From Acidobacteriota bacterium (lineage in GTDB: Bacteria > Acidobacteriota > Blastocatellia > Pyrinomonadales > Pyrinomonadaceae), in assembly GCA_019239425.1 (NCBI GenBank), contig JAFAZX010000068.1:248001-312000 (forward strand): a stretch of 64,000 nucleotides of DNA, in the 5' to 3' direction. A program made the position numbers and the translations under genes. Positions 43,615 through 53,977 of the stretch are shown here, piece after piece. Numbering within the stretch: the first letter of the stretch is position 1; the number at the start of each line of letters is the position of its first letter. A model generated the notes under the pieces. That model ran no database searches, was not told the DNA's origin, and saw only the letters and a program-made list of their open reading frames with translations.

Positions 43615-44847
43615 ATGTCGCAGCAGGGTTCGAAGGAAGTCGGCGGGGAGTCTCTCGAAAGAAAGGCCGGGCGACTCCTTTTCGTCGGCCTGCCCGTGAC
43701 CAGGCTCGACCGGCACTGGCGCGAGTTCCTGCGCGAAGTCAGGCCGGGCGGCGTCATCCTCTTCGGCCGCAACGTCGAGTCGGCCGAGCAGGTCGCGCTC
43801 CTCAACGCGCAGGTACGCGACGCCGCCGGCCGCGAAGTCCTCATCGGCGTCGATCAGGAGGGCGGACTCGTCGACCGCTTCCGCGAAATCTGCGAGCCGA
43901 TGCCCTCGGCCAAGGCCGTCCGCAACGCCGGCCGCGCAGACCTCGCCGACAAGTACGGCTCTTTGACGGCGCGCGCCCTGCGCCTGATGGGCTTCAACAT
44001 CAACTTCGCGCCGGTGCTCGACCTCTCGGGCGACAACGAGGACAACGGCCTCCGCGCGCGCACCTTCGGCCAGCAGCCCGAGACGGTCTCGATGCTCGCG
44101 GGCGCGTACCTCGAAGGCTTGCAGCGCGGGCAGGTCATCGGCTGCGGCAAGCACTTCCCGGGCTTAGGCGGCTCGAAGGTCGACTCGCACCGCAACCTCC
44201 CCGTCGTCACGCACACCTGGCAGGAGGTCTTCGAGCGCGACCTCGTCCCTTTCATGGACTTGATGTTCCACCGGCCGGGCGAGCGCCTGCGCTCCGTGAT
44301 GGTCAGCCACGCGGCCTTCCCGGACATCTCCGAATTCCTGCAAGACCTCTTCCGGCAGGAGGGCGACCCGCCGACCATCCAGGGCCTGCACCAGTTCCCC
44401 GCCACCATCAGCGGCAACGTCACCACGCGCCTCCTGCGTCGCATCCTGAAGTTCGACGGGCTGGTCATCACGGACGACATGGAGATGGGCGCGGTCGTCC
44501 AGACCTTGACGGTGCCCGAGGCGTGCCTGCGCGCCGTCGAGGCCGGCTCCGACATGGTGCTCATCTGCGAGCGCGAGGAGAACGTCCTGCTCGCGCGCGA
44601 CGAGCTGGTGCGCGCCGTGCGCGAGCAGCGCCTGAGCGAGCGCGCGCTCGCGGCGGCCGAGCGCCGCATGGCGTGGGCGCTCAAGCTCACGGGCGAGGCC
44701 GAGTCGTTCGACGCCGAAGAGTTCGAGGCGGTCTCGCGCCAGCTCAAGCAGCTCAAGCAAGAGCTGAGGTCGGCCGAAGAGTCGGGCGAGTACGCGCCCC
44801 TCTTCGGCACCGCCGAAGGCGGCACCCGCCGCTCGTCGAACTTTTAG
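43615..44847 (+). CDS. GH3 beta-N-acetylhexosaminidase (NagZ-like)
   Basis: The protein has 410 residues. The start at 43615 has GGGGGGAG upstream; the longer frame to 43426 overlaps the repeat. The GH3 fold signatures are complete: GVDQEGGLVDRF, KHFPGLGGSKVDSHRNLP (H180, and the D190/H192 general acid-base pair typical of NagZ) and ITDDMEMGA (nucleophile D287/D288). NagZ removes N-acetylglucosamine from muropeptides in peptidoglycan recycling. There is no signal peptide, as expected for a cytoplasmic recycling enzyme. The C-terminal 60 residues are a helical tail not needed for the fold. Confidence 0.9.
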   Translation: MSQQGSKEVGGESLERKAGRLLFVGLPVTRLDRHWREFLREVRPGGVILFGRNVESAEQVALLNAQVRDAAGREVLIGVDQEGGLVDRFREICEPMPSAKAVRNAGRADLADKYGSLTARALRLMGFNINFAPVLDLSGDNEDNGLRARTFGQQPETVSMLAGAYLEGLQRGQVIGCGKHFPGLGGSKVDSHRNLPVVTHTWQEVFERDLVPFMDLMFHRPGERLRSVMVSHAAFPDISEFLQDLFRQEGDPPTIQGLHQFPATISGNVTTRLLRRILKFDGLVITDDMEMGAVVQTLTVPEACLRAVEAGSDMVLICEREENVLLARDELVRAVREQRLSERALAAAERRMAWALKLTGEAESFDAEEFEAVSRQLKQLKQELRSAEESGEYAPLFGTAEGGTRRSSNF

Positions 44848-44848
44848 A

Positions 44849-44931
44849 ATTTAACCACAGAGACACAGAGACACAGCTTAGGGACACGGCTTTAAGTTTT
44901 TAGCTGTGTCTCTGTGTCTCTGTGGTTAAAT
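44849..44931. repeat. Inverted repeat of ACAGAGAC octamers
   Basis: Perfect 30-base arms (44849-44878 and 44902-44931) with a 23-base loop begin 2 bases after the nagZ-like stop. The right arm supplies an in-frame GTG that would extend the following peptidase gene. Confidence 0.92.
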
Positions 44932-44981
44932 GTCTCTCAGCTTTCAGCCCATCAGTTGTACAAGGAGGCAATCGAAACGCC

Positions 44982-46540
<1,559 letters not shown>

Positions 46541-46561
46541 CCATTCCGAAGGAGTGAACCC

Positions 46562-48286
46562 ATGTCCCCCAAAATCTCCCGCAGAGAAATTCTGAAGGGC
46601 GGCGCGAAGGCCGCCGCGGCGCTGTCGGTCTTGCCTTCTTTGACGCGTGAAGTTGCGGCGCAGCGCCCGCGGGGAGCGCGGAATGGCGGGGTGCTGGCGC
46701 GGCTCGACGAGTACGTCGAGCGGCACATGCGCGAGGTGGGCGCGCCGGGGATGACTCTGGCGCTCGCGGATAGAAACGGCGCGGTGCGCGTCTCTTCATA
46801 CGGCTTCGCGGACGCGAAGGCGGACGCGGCCGTGAGGCCGGAGACGATGTTCGAGGTCGGCTCCATCTCGAAGTCTTTCGCGGCCGTCGCGCTGTTGCAG
46901 ATGCTGGACGAAGGTCGTGTCGACCTGCATCGGCCCATCGCCGAGTACCTGCCCTGGCTCAAGCTCGAACAACGCCACGGCGCGGTGACGGCGCACCACC
47001 TGCTCAGCCACACGTCCGGTCTGCCGGGCGCGCCACTGCTCCCCGAGAGCGTGGCCGTCGGACTCGAAACGGTCTTCAAGCCGGGCGAGAAGTGGGTCTA
47101 CTCGAACATCGGCTACCTCGTCCTCGGCCTGCTCGTCGAAGCGCTCGACCGGAGGCCCTTCGCCGACGCGCTCGCGGCGCGCGTGCTGAAGCCTCTGGGG
47201 ATGCAGAACAGCGCGCCCCTCATCTCCAACCCTCTAAGACCGAGGATGGCCGTCGGCTACGCGCCGGAGTTCGAAGACCGGCCGTTCCCCTTGCGCGGGA
47301 AGTTGGCCGAGGCGCCCTGGGTCGAGGTCGACACGGCCGCGGGCGGCGTCGCCTCGACGGCGCCGGACATGGTCGCGTACATGGGGATGCTCCTGAACCG
47401 CGGCGCCGCGGCCACGCGCCGGCTCATCTCTGAGAACGCGTTCGCGCTTTTGACGAAGCCCGTCATCAAGGCGCCCTTCCGCGGCGAGGACGCGAGCTAC
47501 GCGTACGGACTCTGGGTCAGTCAGAACAAGGAGGGCGCGACGCACCTGCGCCACACGGGCGGCATGGTCGCCTTCAGCTCTTCGTTAGACGCCGACCTGA
47601 CGAACGGCCTCGCGGCCTTCGCCTCGGTCAACGCCTCGCTCAGCGGCTACCGCCCCGTCGCCGTGACGAGGTACGCGCTCGAACTCCTGAACGCCGAGCG
47701 CGCGGGGAAGGAGTTGCCCGACGCGCCCGCGGCTCCGCCTCCGCCCGACGAGGTGAAGAACGCCGCGGACTACGCGGGCACGTACACCACGCCGGAAGGG
47801 CGCGCGTTAGCCGTGGTCGCGCGCGGCGGCGGACTCCTTCTCGTCAACAAGACGGGGGCGTTTCCGCTCGAACGCTCCGGCGGCCCGGACTCCTTCATCG
47901 TCAAACACCCCGACTTCGAACTCTTCCGCCTCGTCTTCACGCGCGACGATAACAAGAAAGTGACCGAGGCCGGCCACGGCCCCGACTGGTACACGAACTC
48001 CAATTACGAAGGCCCGCGCACCTTCGAACACCCGAAGGAGTGGGAGGCGTACGCCGGCCGCTACCGACACGAGAGCGCCTGGTACGGCTCGACCCGCATC
48101 GTCCTGCGCCGCGGCAAGCTCTGGCTCGAAGGCGAGCAGGAACTCGTCCCGCTCCCCGACGGCTCCTTCTCCCTCGGCCCGCCCGAAGAGTCGGCCGAGC
48201 GCGTCCGCTTCCTCGACGCCGAAGGCGGCCGCGCCCTCCGCATGAACGTCTCCTCCTGCATCTACTACAGGACTTACATGCCTTAA
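46562..48286 (+). CDS. Tat-exported serine hydrolase, beta-lactamase/DD-peptidase family
   Basis: The protein has 574 residues. The twin-arginine signal (SRREILKGG, residues 6-14) is followed by a hydrophobic stretch and an AAQ cleavage site. The serine hydrolase domain (about residues 45-380) has S101-IS-K104 (SxxK), Y180-S-N182 and HTGGMV. These are the three motifs of class C beta-lactamases, EstB-type esterases and D-aminopeptidases. A C-terminal region (about residues 390-574) forms a lipocalin-like barrel, common in this family. Peptide, ester or beta-lactam substrates cannot be distinguished by sequence. It is flanked by heptamer repeats on both sides. Confidence 0.88.
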   Translation: MSPKISRREILKGGAKAAAALSVLPSLTREVAAQRPRGARNGGVLARLDEYVERHMREVGAPGMTLALADRNGAVRVSSYGFADAKADAAVRPETMFEVGSISKSFAAVALLQMLDEGRVDLHRPIAEYLPWLKLEQRHGAVTAHHLLSHTSGLPGAPLLPESVAVGLETVFKPGEKWVYSNIGYLVLGLLVEALDRRPFADALAARVLKPLGMQNSAPLISNPLRPRMAVGYAPEFEDRPFPLRGKLAEAPWVEVDTAAGGVASTAPDMVAYMGMLLNRGAAATRRLISENAFALLTKPVIKAPFRGEDASYAYGLWVSQNKEGATHLRHTGGMVAFSSSLDADLTNGLAAFASVNASLSGYRPVAVTRYALELLNAERAGKELPDAPAAPPPPDEVKNAADYAGTYTTPEGRALAVVARGGGLLLVNKTGAFPLERSGGPDSFIVKHPDFELFRLVFTRDDNKKVTEAGHGPDWYTNSNYEGPRTFEHPKEWEAYAGRYRHESAWYGSTRIVLRRGKLWLEGEQELVPLPDGSFSLGPPEESAERVRFLDAEGGRALRMNVSSCIYYRTYMP

Positions 48287-48288
48287 GG

Positions 48289-48402
48289 GGTGAATGGTGA
48301 ATAGTAAATGGTGAATGGTGTTTGAGGTTTGCCGAACCTGCTTAGCTCCGCCCAGCCCGCGGGCACTCAACGACTATTTCCTATTTCCTATTCACCATTT
48401 AC
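48289..48402. repeat. Inverted repeat of GGTGAAT heptamers
   Basis: The left arm (48289-48320) is GGTGAAT, GGTGAAT, AGTAAAT, GGTGAAT, GGTG. The right arm (48375-48402) is made of complementary heptamers with substitutions (TATTTCC type). It lies between the serine hydrolase stop and the sigma factor. Confidence 0.88.
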
Positions 48403-48477
48403 TTTCTTGGAACTTTTCCTGCCTCCCTCGCGAAATGGAAGTGTCCGGTGGGTGCAGGAGAGGTTCCGGAGCCGAGG

Positions 48478-49143
48478 ATGGCAGTTTCCCAACAACAGAC
48501 GGACGCGGATTTACTCCGGCAGATGCTGGCCGGGGACGAGGAGGCTTTCACGGCGCTCTACCGGCGCCGGCAGGGCGGCGTCTATCGCTTCGCCTTGCAG
48601 ATGAGTGGCTCCGAGGCCGTGGCCGAAGACGTGGTGCAGGAGACCTTCATGGTCTTGATGCGCGACGGCCGCAACTTCGACTCGGGGCGCGGTTCGGTCG
48701 CGGCCTACCTCTACGGCATCGCGCGCAACCACGTCCTGCGCGCCTTCGACCGCGAGCGCGCCCTCGTCCGCTTCGAAGACGAGGCCGAAGAGGGCGGCGA
48801 ACTCCCGCACGAGAACCTGGTCGCTCGGCCCGACCCCTTAGGAGATTTGACGCGCGCCGAGTCGGTCGAGAAGTTGAGGCAGGCCGTCCTCGCACTGCCC
48901 GCGCACTACCGGGAGGTCGTCGTCCTCTGCGAGCTGCACGAGATGAGCTACGTCGAGGCGGCCGGGGCTCTGGGCTGCGCGGTCGGGACGGTGAGGTCAA
49001 GACTGCACCGCGCACGCGCGATGCTCGCCGAGAAGCTGCGCGGCAGGCGCGAGGCGGCCGGGCGTGACGGGGCCGAGTTTGAAGAAGGGGCGGGCGCCCC
49101 CGCGCCGGGTCAGGCTTTAAGGACGGCGAGGTGTTTCGCATGA
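48478..49143 (+). CDS. ECF sigma factor
   Basis: This 221-residue regulator starts at the ATG at 48478, with GGAG 7 bases before it; a GTG at 48448 is an alternative. Region 2 is recognisable by AEDVVQETFMVLMRDG and AYLYGIARNHVLRAFDRER. Region 4 has LPAHYREVVVLCELHEMSYVEAAGALGCAVGTVRSRLHRARAML. The stop overlaps the start of the anti-sigma gene (ATGA), so the two are coupled. The secreted protein at 50025 follows closely and may belong to its regulon. Confidence 0.92.
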   Translation: MAVSQQQTDADLLRQMLAGDEEAFTALYRRRQGGVYRFALQMSGSEAVAEDVVQETFMVLMRDGRNFDSGRGSVAAYLYGIARNHVLRAFDRERALVRFEDEAEEGGELPHENLVARPDPLGDLTRAESVEKLRQAVLALPAHYREVVVLCELHEMSYVEAAGALGCAVGTVRSRLHRARAMLAEKLRGRREAAGRDGAEFEEGAGAPAPGQALRTARCFA

Positions 49144-49985
49144 ACTGTCTTGAATTCGAGAGCCAACGGGAAATCCTCGCGCGCGACACGCTCGCGGACG
49201 CGCGGACGCGCGCCGCCGTCCAGGCGCACGCGGAATCCTGCGCGGCCTGCGCCGCGCGGCTCGCGGACGAGCGCGCTCTTTCGGTGGGCTTGCGCGCGCT
49301 CGCCGCAGAGATGAGGACGGCCGCAGCGCCCGCGCGCGTCGAGGCGTCGCTCGTCGCGGCCTTCCGCGCGCAGGCGGCAGCGTCCGCATCCGCCGAAGTG
49401 TCGAGCGAAGCCGTCGCGGGGCGAGAAGTGGTCGCGATGTCTGGACGTGCGCCGGCGCGGCGTCTGTCCTGGGCGAAGACCATCGCGGTCGCCTCCCTGG
49501 CCGCGGCGGCGTCGCTCGCGCTCTTCGTGCTGGTGAAGCAGTTCGCGCCGGAGCGGGCGATGATCGAGCCGCCGCCCGCCTCTAACAGCGGCGTGCCCCC
49601 GGCCCCGGCCGTCGCGCAGGGCGGCACTTCTCGGAAGGACGATGAGAACGTCGTGCCGGCGCCCGCGCCCGAGGTGGCGAAGGCCAGCGCGCCGCGGACG
49701 CCGCGGCTGCGCGCCGCGAACGTCTCTTACAACCGGGGCGGGCTCGCGCGCACCGCGCCCGCCGACGCGCGCGCGCAGGAGGTGGCGACGGACTTCATCC
49801 CGCTCGTCGAGGCCGGCCCCTACACGCAGGCCGAGGACGGGCACCTCGTCCGCGTCGAGCTGCCGCGCGCCGCGCTCGCATCCTTCGGCCTGCCCGTCAA
49901 CGCGGAGGCGGCCGGCGGCCGCGTCAAGGCCGACGTGCTCATGGGCCAAGACGGCATCGCGCGCGCCATACGTTTCGTCCGCTGA
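49140..49985 (+). CDS. Anti-sigma factor, zinc-binding (ZAS-type), single-pass membrane
   Basis: The protein has 281 residues from the ATG overlapping the sigma-factor stop. The N-terminal H30-x3-C34-x2-C37 motif, with C3 as a possible fourth ligand, is the ZAS motif that holds an ECF sigma factor. One membrane segment (TIAVASLAAAASLALFVLV) and an Ala/Pro-rich periplasmic linker follow. A C-terminal domain (DFIPLVEAGPYTQAEDGHLVRVELP) may sense the signal. This is the usual partner arrangement for the preceding ECF sigma factor. The signal is unknown. Confidence 0.88.
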   Translation: MNCLEFESQREILARDTLADARTRAAVQAHAESCAACAARLADERALSVGLRALAAEMRTAAAPARVEASLVAAFRAQAAASASAEVSSEAVAGREVVAMSGRAPARRLSWAKTIAVASLAAAASLALFVLVKQFAPERAMIEPPPASNSGVPPAPAVAQGGTSRKDDENVVPAPAPEVAKASAPRTPRLRAANVSYNRGGLARTAPADARAQEVATDFIPLVEAGPYTQAEDGHLVRVELPRAALASFGLPVNAEAAGGRVKADVLMGQDGIARAIRFVR

Positions 49986-50024
49986 ATTTCATAAGAGCTT
50001 CAAACCGTAAAAAGGAGTCAGAGT

Positions 50025-51068
50025 ATGCAGAGGAAGTTTAGAGTCTTCTCGGTCGCGGCGGCGCTGTTGCTGAACGCGTTGGGCGCGGCCGCGCAGGAGC
50101 GGGAGCGCAAGGTCGTCGTCGCGCCTCCCGACGAAGAGATTTTCATCGCGCAGGGGCCGGGCGCGCCTCTGCCGCCGCTCCCGCCGCAGGTCGAAATCCG
50201 CGGCGACAACCTCATCTTCATGGCGACCGAGATGAGCTTCGCCGGCAAGCTCGTCAAGGGCGCGCCCTACTCCGCGCAGGCCGTGACCGAGTCGATCCAG
50301 ACGCTCTCGGACGGCAACCGCATCGTGCGCAAGACGACCGCGCAGCTCTACCGCGACACCGAGGGGCGCACGCGCCGCGAGCAGGCGCTCAACGGCATCG
50401 GCCCCTTCGCCGCCGCGGGCGAGGAGACGCAGGCCGTCTTCATCAACGACCCCGTCGCGGGCGTCAACTACATCCTCGAACCTTCGGCCAGAACGGCGCG
50501 CAAGCTGCCGCGGATGGAACTGCGCTTCAGGGCCGAGGGCGGCGACGCCGAGGCCGCGCGCCAGAAGGCCGCGCAGGGCGCCGTCCAGAAGTTCGAGATC
50601 GAGCGCAGCTACACGCGCGTCCCCGGCCCCGGCGGCGAGCCGCAGGTGTCCGGCACGGCCGTCATCGTGTCGGGCGGCCCCGAGGGCGCGACCTTCTTCC
50701 GCCAGAGCTCGAAGCACGAGGCGAAGACCGAGAAGCTGGAGGCGCGCACCTTCGACGGCGTGAAGGCGGAGGGCGAGCGCTCGACGGTGACCATCCCGGC
50801 CGGCGAGATCGGCAACGAGCAGCCCATCGAGATCGTGGACGAGCGCTGGTACTCGCCCGAACTCCAACTCGTCGTCATGACGCGCCACAGCGACCCTCGC
50901 TCCGGCGAGACGACCTACCGCCTGACCAACATCACGCGTGCGGAGCCCTCGGCCTCGCTCTTCCAGGTGCCCTCTGACTACACCGTCAAGGACGCCACCA
51001 CCCCCGGCGGCGGCGTCCGCCGCATGCGCCGCCCCGCCGTCCCCCTCGCGCCGCCGCAGGAGAACTGA
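50025..51068 (+). CDS. Secreted protein, paralogue of 38511-39455, near ECF sigma operon
   Basis: This 347-residue protein has AAAGGAG before the ATG and a signal peptide (RKFRVFSVAAALLLNALGAAAQ). It is a full-length paralogue of the protein at 38511, sharing the segments GKLVKGAPY, DGNRIVRKTTAQLYRD, GRTRREQAL, NEQPIEIVDERWYSPEL and GETTYRLTNITRAEP. An Ala-rich insertion (residues about 165-195) is absent from the paralogue. No enzymatic motif is seen. It begins 39 bases after the anti-sigma stop, so it may share the operon. Function unknown. Confidence 0.8.
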   Translation: MQRKFRVFSVAAALLLNALGAAAQERERKVVVAPPDEEIFIAQGPGAPLPPLPPQVEIRGDNLIFMATEMSFAGKLVKGAPYSAQAVTESIQTLSDGNRIVRKTTAQLYRDTEGRTRREQALNGIGPFAAAGEETQAVFINDPVAGVNYILEPSARTARKLPRMELRFRAEGGDAEAARQKAAQGAVQKFEIERSYTRVPGPGGEPQVSGTAVIVSGGPEGATFFRQSSKHEAKTEKLEARTFDGVKAEGERSTVTIPAGEIGNEQPIEIVDERWYSPELQLVVMTRHSDPRSGETTYRLTNITRAEPSASLFQVPSDYTVKDATTPGGGVRRMRRPAVPLAPPQEN

Positions 51069-51075
51069 AAGAAAA

Positions 51076-51159
51076 GGATGAAGGCGGAAGGATGAAGGAT
51101 GAAGGGGAGGCAGCCCGCAGGTTGTCTCCCCTTCATCCTTCATCCTTCCGCCTTCATCC
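51076..51159. repeat. Inverted repeat of GGATGAA heptamers
   Basis: 34-base arms (51076-51109 and 51126-51159) are perfectly complementary with a 16-base loop. The arms are GGATGAA, GGCGGAA, GGATGAA, GGATGAA. It lies between convergent genes and starts 7 bases after the stop at 51068. Confidence 0.95.
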
Positions 51160-51165
51160 CTTCAA

Positions 51166-51981
51166 TCACCCCGTCCGCTTCAGCTTCCCCGTCTGCTTCG
51201 CCCAGCGCTCGACGAGCGCGAAGACGTAGAGGCCGAGGGGGACGAAGACGAGGCCCATCAGCGTCAAGACCGTCAGCTCGTAAGCGCAGGCCGAGAGCGG
51301 CGCGCCCGCGACCATCTCGCTGCCTGCGCCGATGCCGACCAGCTTGCGGCAGGCCGACAGCGCGTAGGTCGCGGGGCTGACGACCGAGAGCGGCTGGAGC
51401 CAGCGCGGCAGCACCGACACGTCGTAGTAGACGCCCGAGACCAGCAGCAGCACGCCCTGGAAGATGTTCGTCGCCTCCGCCCCGCGCTCGGGGCTGAAGA
51501 CCGGCAGCACCGCCGCCATCAGGCCCAGCCCGATGAAGGCCACGCTCGACACGGCGAGCACGACGACGAGGCCCGGCCAGTTCGCGCGCGACAGGTCGAT
51601 GTCCACGAAGAGCAGCATCCCCAACACGATGATGACGGCCCGCACGACCGCGTAGGCGGTCGAGAAGAGGCTCACGCCCGCGAGGTGGATGAGCCTGGAG
51701 ACCGGCGCCATGAAGGTGTATTCGAGCGTGCCCTCCCAGCGTTCGTACGTGATCGAGTTGGCGATCTCCTGGAAGACGACCGACAAAAGCCCCCACAGCA
51801 TCACGCCTACCATCAGCGTCAAGGTCAGACGGCGGTCTCCCGCCGCCACGCCGATCAGAACGACCGTCGCCGAGTTGACCACCGCGTAGAACGTGAAGAC
51901 CACGACCCACGAAAAGTAACGCCGCGTCAGGTGGTAGTCGCGGAATAAGAAGCCCCACGTCTGTCTTAATACCTGTTCCAT
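51166..51981 (-). CDS. ABC transporter permease (ABC-2 type)
   Basis: This 271-residue membrane protein has about six hydrophobic segments (YFSWVVVFTFYAVVNSATVVLIG, then LMVGVMLWGLLSVVFQEIANSI, and others). The ABC-2 permease feature YERWEGTLEYTFMAPVS is present. With the ATPase gene upstream it should form an exporter for a drug, lipid or polysaccharide. Substrate unknown. The two genes are in one transcript direction but separated by a heptamer repeat. Confidence 0.88.
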   Translation of the reverse strand: MEQVLRQTWGFLFRDYHLTRRYFSWVVVFTFYAVVNSATVVLIGVAAGDRRLTLTLMVGVMLWGLLSVVFQEIANSITYERWEGTLEYTFMAPVSRLIHLAGVSLFSTAYAVVRAVIIVLGMLLFVDIDLSRANWPGLVVVLAVSSVAFIGLGLMAAVLPVFSPERGAEATNIFQGVLLLVSGVYYDVSVLPRWLQPLSVVSPATYALSACRKLVGIGAGSEMVAGAPLSACAYELTVLTLMGLVFVPLGLYVFALVERWAKQTGKLKRTG

Positions 51982-51993
51982 AACTAAATCCTC

Positions 51994-52100
51994 CAGTAGG
52001 CAGTAGGCAGATGGCAGTAGGCAGTTGAAGACCCTGCTGCCGGAACTTGTGATTTAACCTTTCAACTTTGATAACGCGGAGCGACTGCCTACTGCCTACT
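51994..52100. repeat. Inverted CAGTAGG heptamer repeat inside the ABC operon
   Basis: The left arm (51994-52026) has CAGTAGG, CAGTAGG, CAGATGG, CAGTAGG and a partial unit. The right arm (52084-52100) has the complement. It nearly fills the gap between the ATPase stop and the permease start, both on the minus strand. Confidence 0.9.
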
Positions 52101-52104
52101 CTCC

Positions 52105-52923
52105 TCATGCCTCCGCCAAAACCGCTTCCCGTCTCTTCTCGCCTTCGTCGTCCAGCTTCTGGCCGGCGAGGGCGATGAAGGCGTCGTCGAGGGTCTCGGC
52201 GCCCGCTGTCGCCTTCAGCTCGTCGGCCGTCCCTTCGGCGATGAGGCGGCCGCCCGCGATGAAGCCGATGCGCGCGCAGAGCCGCTCGGTCTCGGCCATG
52301 TCGTGCGAGGTCAGCAGAATCGTCGTCCCGTGCTCGCCCCTTAACTTCTCAAGGAACGTCTGCACATCGCGACGGCTCTTCGGGTCTAAGCCGGTCGTCG
52401 GCTCGTCCAGGAGCAGCAGCGGCGGGTTGACCAGCAGCGCGCGCGTGATGGCGACCTTCTGCTGCATGCCGCGGCTCAACTCTTCGAGCGGGTCTGTGAA
52501 CTTCTCTCCCTCCATCCCCAGCGCCTCCAGAATCTCCAGCGCGCGCCGCTCGGCCGCGGCCTTATCCAGGCCGTAGAGCAGGGCCGAGTAGAGGAGGTTC
52601 TCGCGCGCCGAGAGCTTCTTGTAGAAGGCCGCGTCCACGCTCACGCGCCCGACGCGCCTACGGACTTCGTCCTCCTCGCCGGGGATGTGGTAGCCGAGCA
52701 TGCGCACGTCGCCTTCGTCGGGGGTGAGCAGCGTCGAGAGGACGCGGATGAGCGTGGACTTGCCCGACCCGTTCGGCCCGAGCAGCCCGTAGGTCTCGCC
52801 CACGGCGACCTCGAAAGACACGTCCGCGAGGGCGCGCGTCACCGAGCGCCGCGTGCGCATCAGGCCCTTACGCTTGCTGAAGGATTTGGAGAGGCTGCGG
52901 ACTTCTATCCCGAGATTCGACAT
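52105..52923 (-). CDS. ABC transporter ATP-binding protein
   Basis: The protein has 272 residues from the ATG at 52923, adjacent to an in-frame GTG at 52926. Walker A is GPNGSGKST (residues 49-57), the signature is LSRGMQQKV, and Walker B with its following residues is LLLLDEPTTGLDP, then TILLTSHDMAETERL. The insert between the Walker A and signature motifs and the C-terminal tail are of the ABC-2 exporter (CcmA/DrrA) type. It drives the permease at 51166. Confidence 0.94.
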   Translation of the reverse strand: MSNLGIEVRSLSKSFSKRKGLMRTRRSVTRALADVSFEVAVGETYGLLGPNGSGKSTLIRVLSTLLTPDEGDVRMLGYHIPGEEDEVRRRVGRVSVDAAFYKKLSARENLLYSALLYGLDKAAAERRALEILEALGMEGEKFTDPLEELSRGMQQKVAITRALLVNPPLLLLDEPTTGLDPKSRRDVQTFLEKLRGEHGTTILLTSHDMAETERLCARIGFIAGGRLIAEGTADELKATAGAETLDDAFIALAGQKLDDEGEKRREAVLAEA

Positions 52924-53149
52924 CACTCACACACCTTCCCGGCCTTTTGGGTGGTCGGGCAACCGCTTTCCGTTTAAGAAGGGAAAGGAAGAAACGACGG
53001 GCGTCGTTTACGGCGGTCGTACCTAGGCGAGTCTGATGATGCGAAATCTCATTTCTTTAGCACCTCACTTCTCGTGAGTGCGGCAAGGATAGACGAGGCA
53101 CGTCGGGTTTGGCAAGGACTTTATGGGCGACTCGGCGCGCGCCGGATTG

Positions 53150-53977
53150 TCAGGGCTGCCCTTCGACAAGCTCAACAAGACGGACATACTCGTCCATGAC
53201 GGCGCGGTTCCTCGCGGCATCCCACCCACGCCGATATTTACGAGGCGCAGTTTTAATGTCGGCCGCGACGAAGTCCGGGCCGAGCTGCCGCGCCGCTTGA
53301 AGCACAACGCCGTCGGGCGAGACGATTCCCGAGGAGCCGTAGGAGACCGCGTCTTCGGTGCGCCCCGCCACGTCGGCACGAATCACGAAAACGCTGTTCT
53401 CGACGGCTCGGGCGATGTCACAGTTCCTCGCCTCGGCGACCAGCCCCGGCCCCGCTTTGGTCGGCGGGAGACCGTTGTTGGTAGGTACGAACAGGGCCGC
53501 CGCCCCTTTGGCGGCCATCAGTCTGGCCGGCTCGTAATAGTTGGAGTCGTTACAAATGATGATGCCGAAGGTCAGGCCGCCGACGCTGAAGACCGGCAGC
53601 TTGTCTCCGGCCGCGTAGACCGAGCTGTTGATCGCCGGGTAGAGCTTGCGGTAGAGGCCGACGACCGTGCCCCGGTGCCAGACCGCGGCGGAGTTATAGA
53701 GTCTGCCGCCGCGCCCAAGCTCCGTGAAGCCGATGATGGTCGCGACTCCGCCACTCGGGAGGGGGGTCAGCAGCTCGTCCAGTTGGCCGGCCTCCACGTC
53801 GAGGGCGATGTCGGCGGGCCGACTCGCGTAGTCGGCAAGACCGCCGAGGGCGCCCTCCGGGCAGCACAGAATATCCACCCCCTCCGACTCGCACCGGGCG
53901 ACCTGCGCGCGAATCAGGCCGACCACTTCCGCCGGGTCGGTGGTGGGCAGGGGAGTCTGGTAAGCGGCGACCTTCAT
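53150..53977 (-). CDS. Carbon-nitrogen hydrolase (nitrilase superfamily)
   Basis: This 275-residue enzyme has the catalytic triad E41 (CPEGALGG), K111 (LYRKLYP) and C142 (IICNDSNYYE). The superfamily hydrolyses amides, nitriles or carbamoyl groups. Substrate unknown. Its start codon overlaps the stop of the PLP enzyme gene (ATGA), so the two are translated together. There is no signal peptide, so it acts in the cytoplasm, while the partner gene product is Tat-exported; that is an odd pairing. Confidence 0.92.
   Translation of the reverse strand: MKVAAYQTPLPTTDPAEVVGLIRAQVARCESEGVDILCCPEGALGGLADYASRPADIALDVEAGQLDELLTPLPSGGVATIIGFTELGRGGRLYNSAAVWHRGTVVGLYRKLYPAINSSVYAAGDKLPVFSVGGLTFGIIICNDSNYYEPARLMAAKGAAALFVPTNNGLPPTKAGPGLVAEARNCDIARAVENSVFVIRADVAGRTEDAVSYGSSGIVSPDGVVLQAARQLGPDFVAADIKTAPRKYRRGWDAARNRAVMDEYVRLVELVEGQP

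Noticed and set aside
44922..44981. N-terminal extension of the M28 peptidase from a GTG in the repeat
   Set aside because: The GTG lies in the repeat arm and the extension would push the signal peptide inward. The later TTG, though its spacing is not ideal, gives a normal signal peptide.
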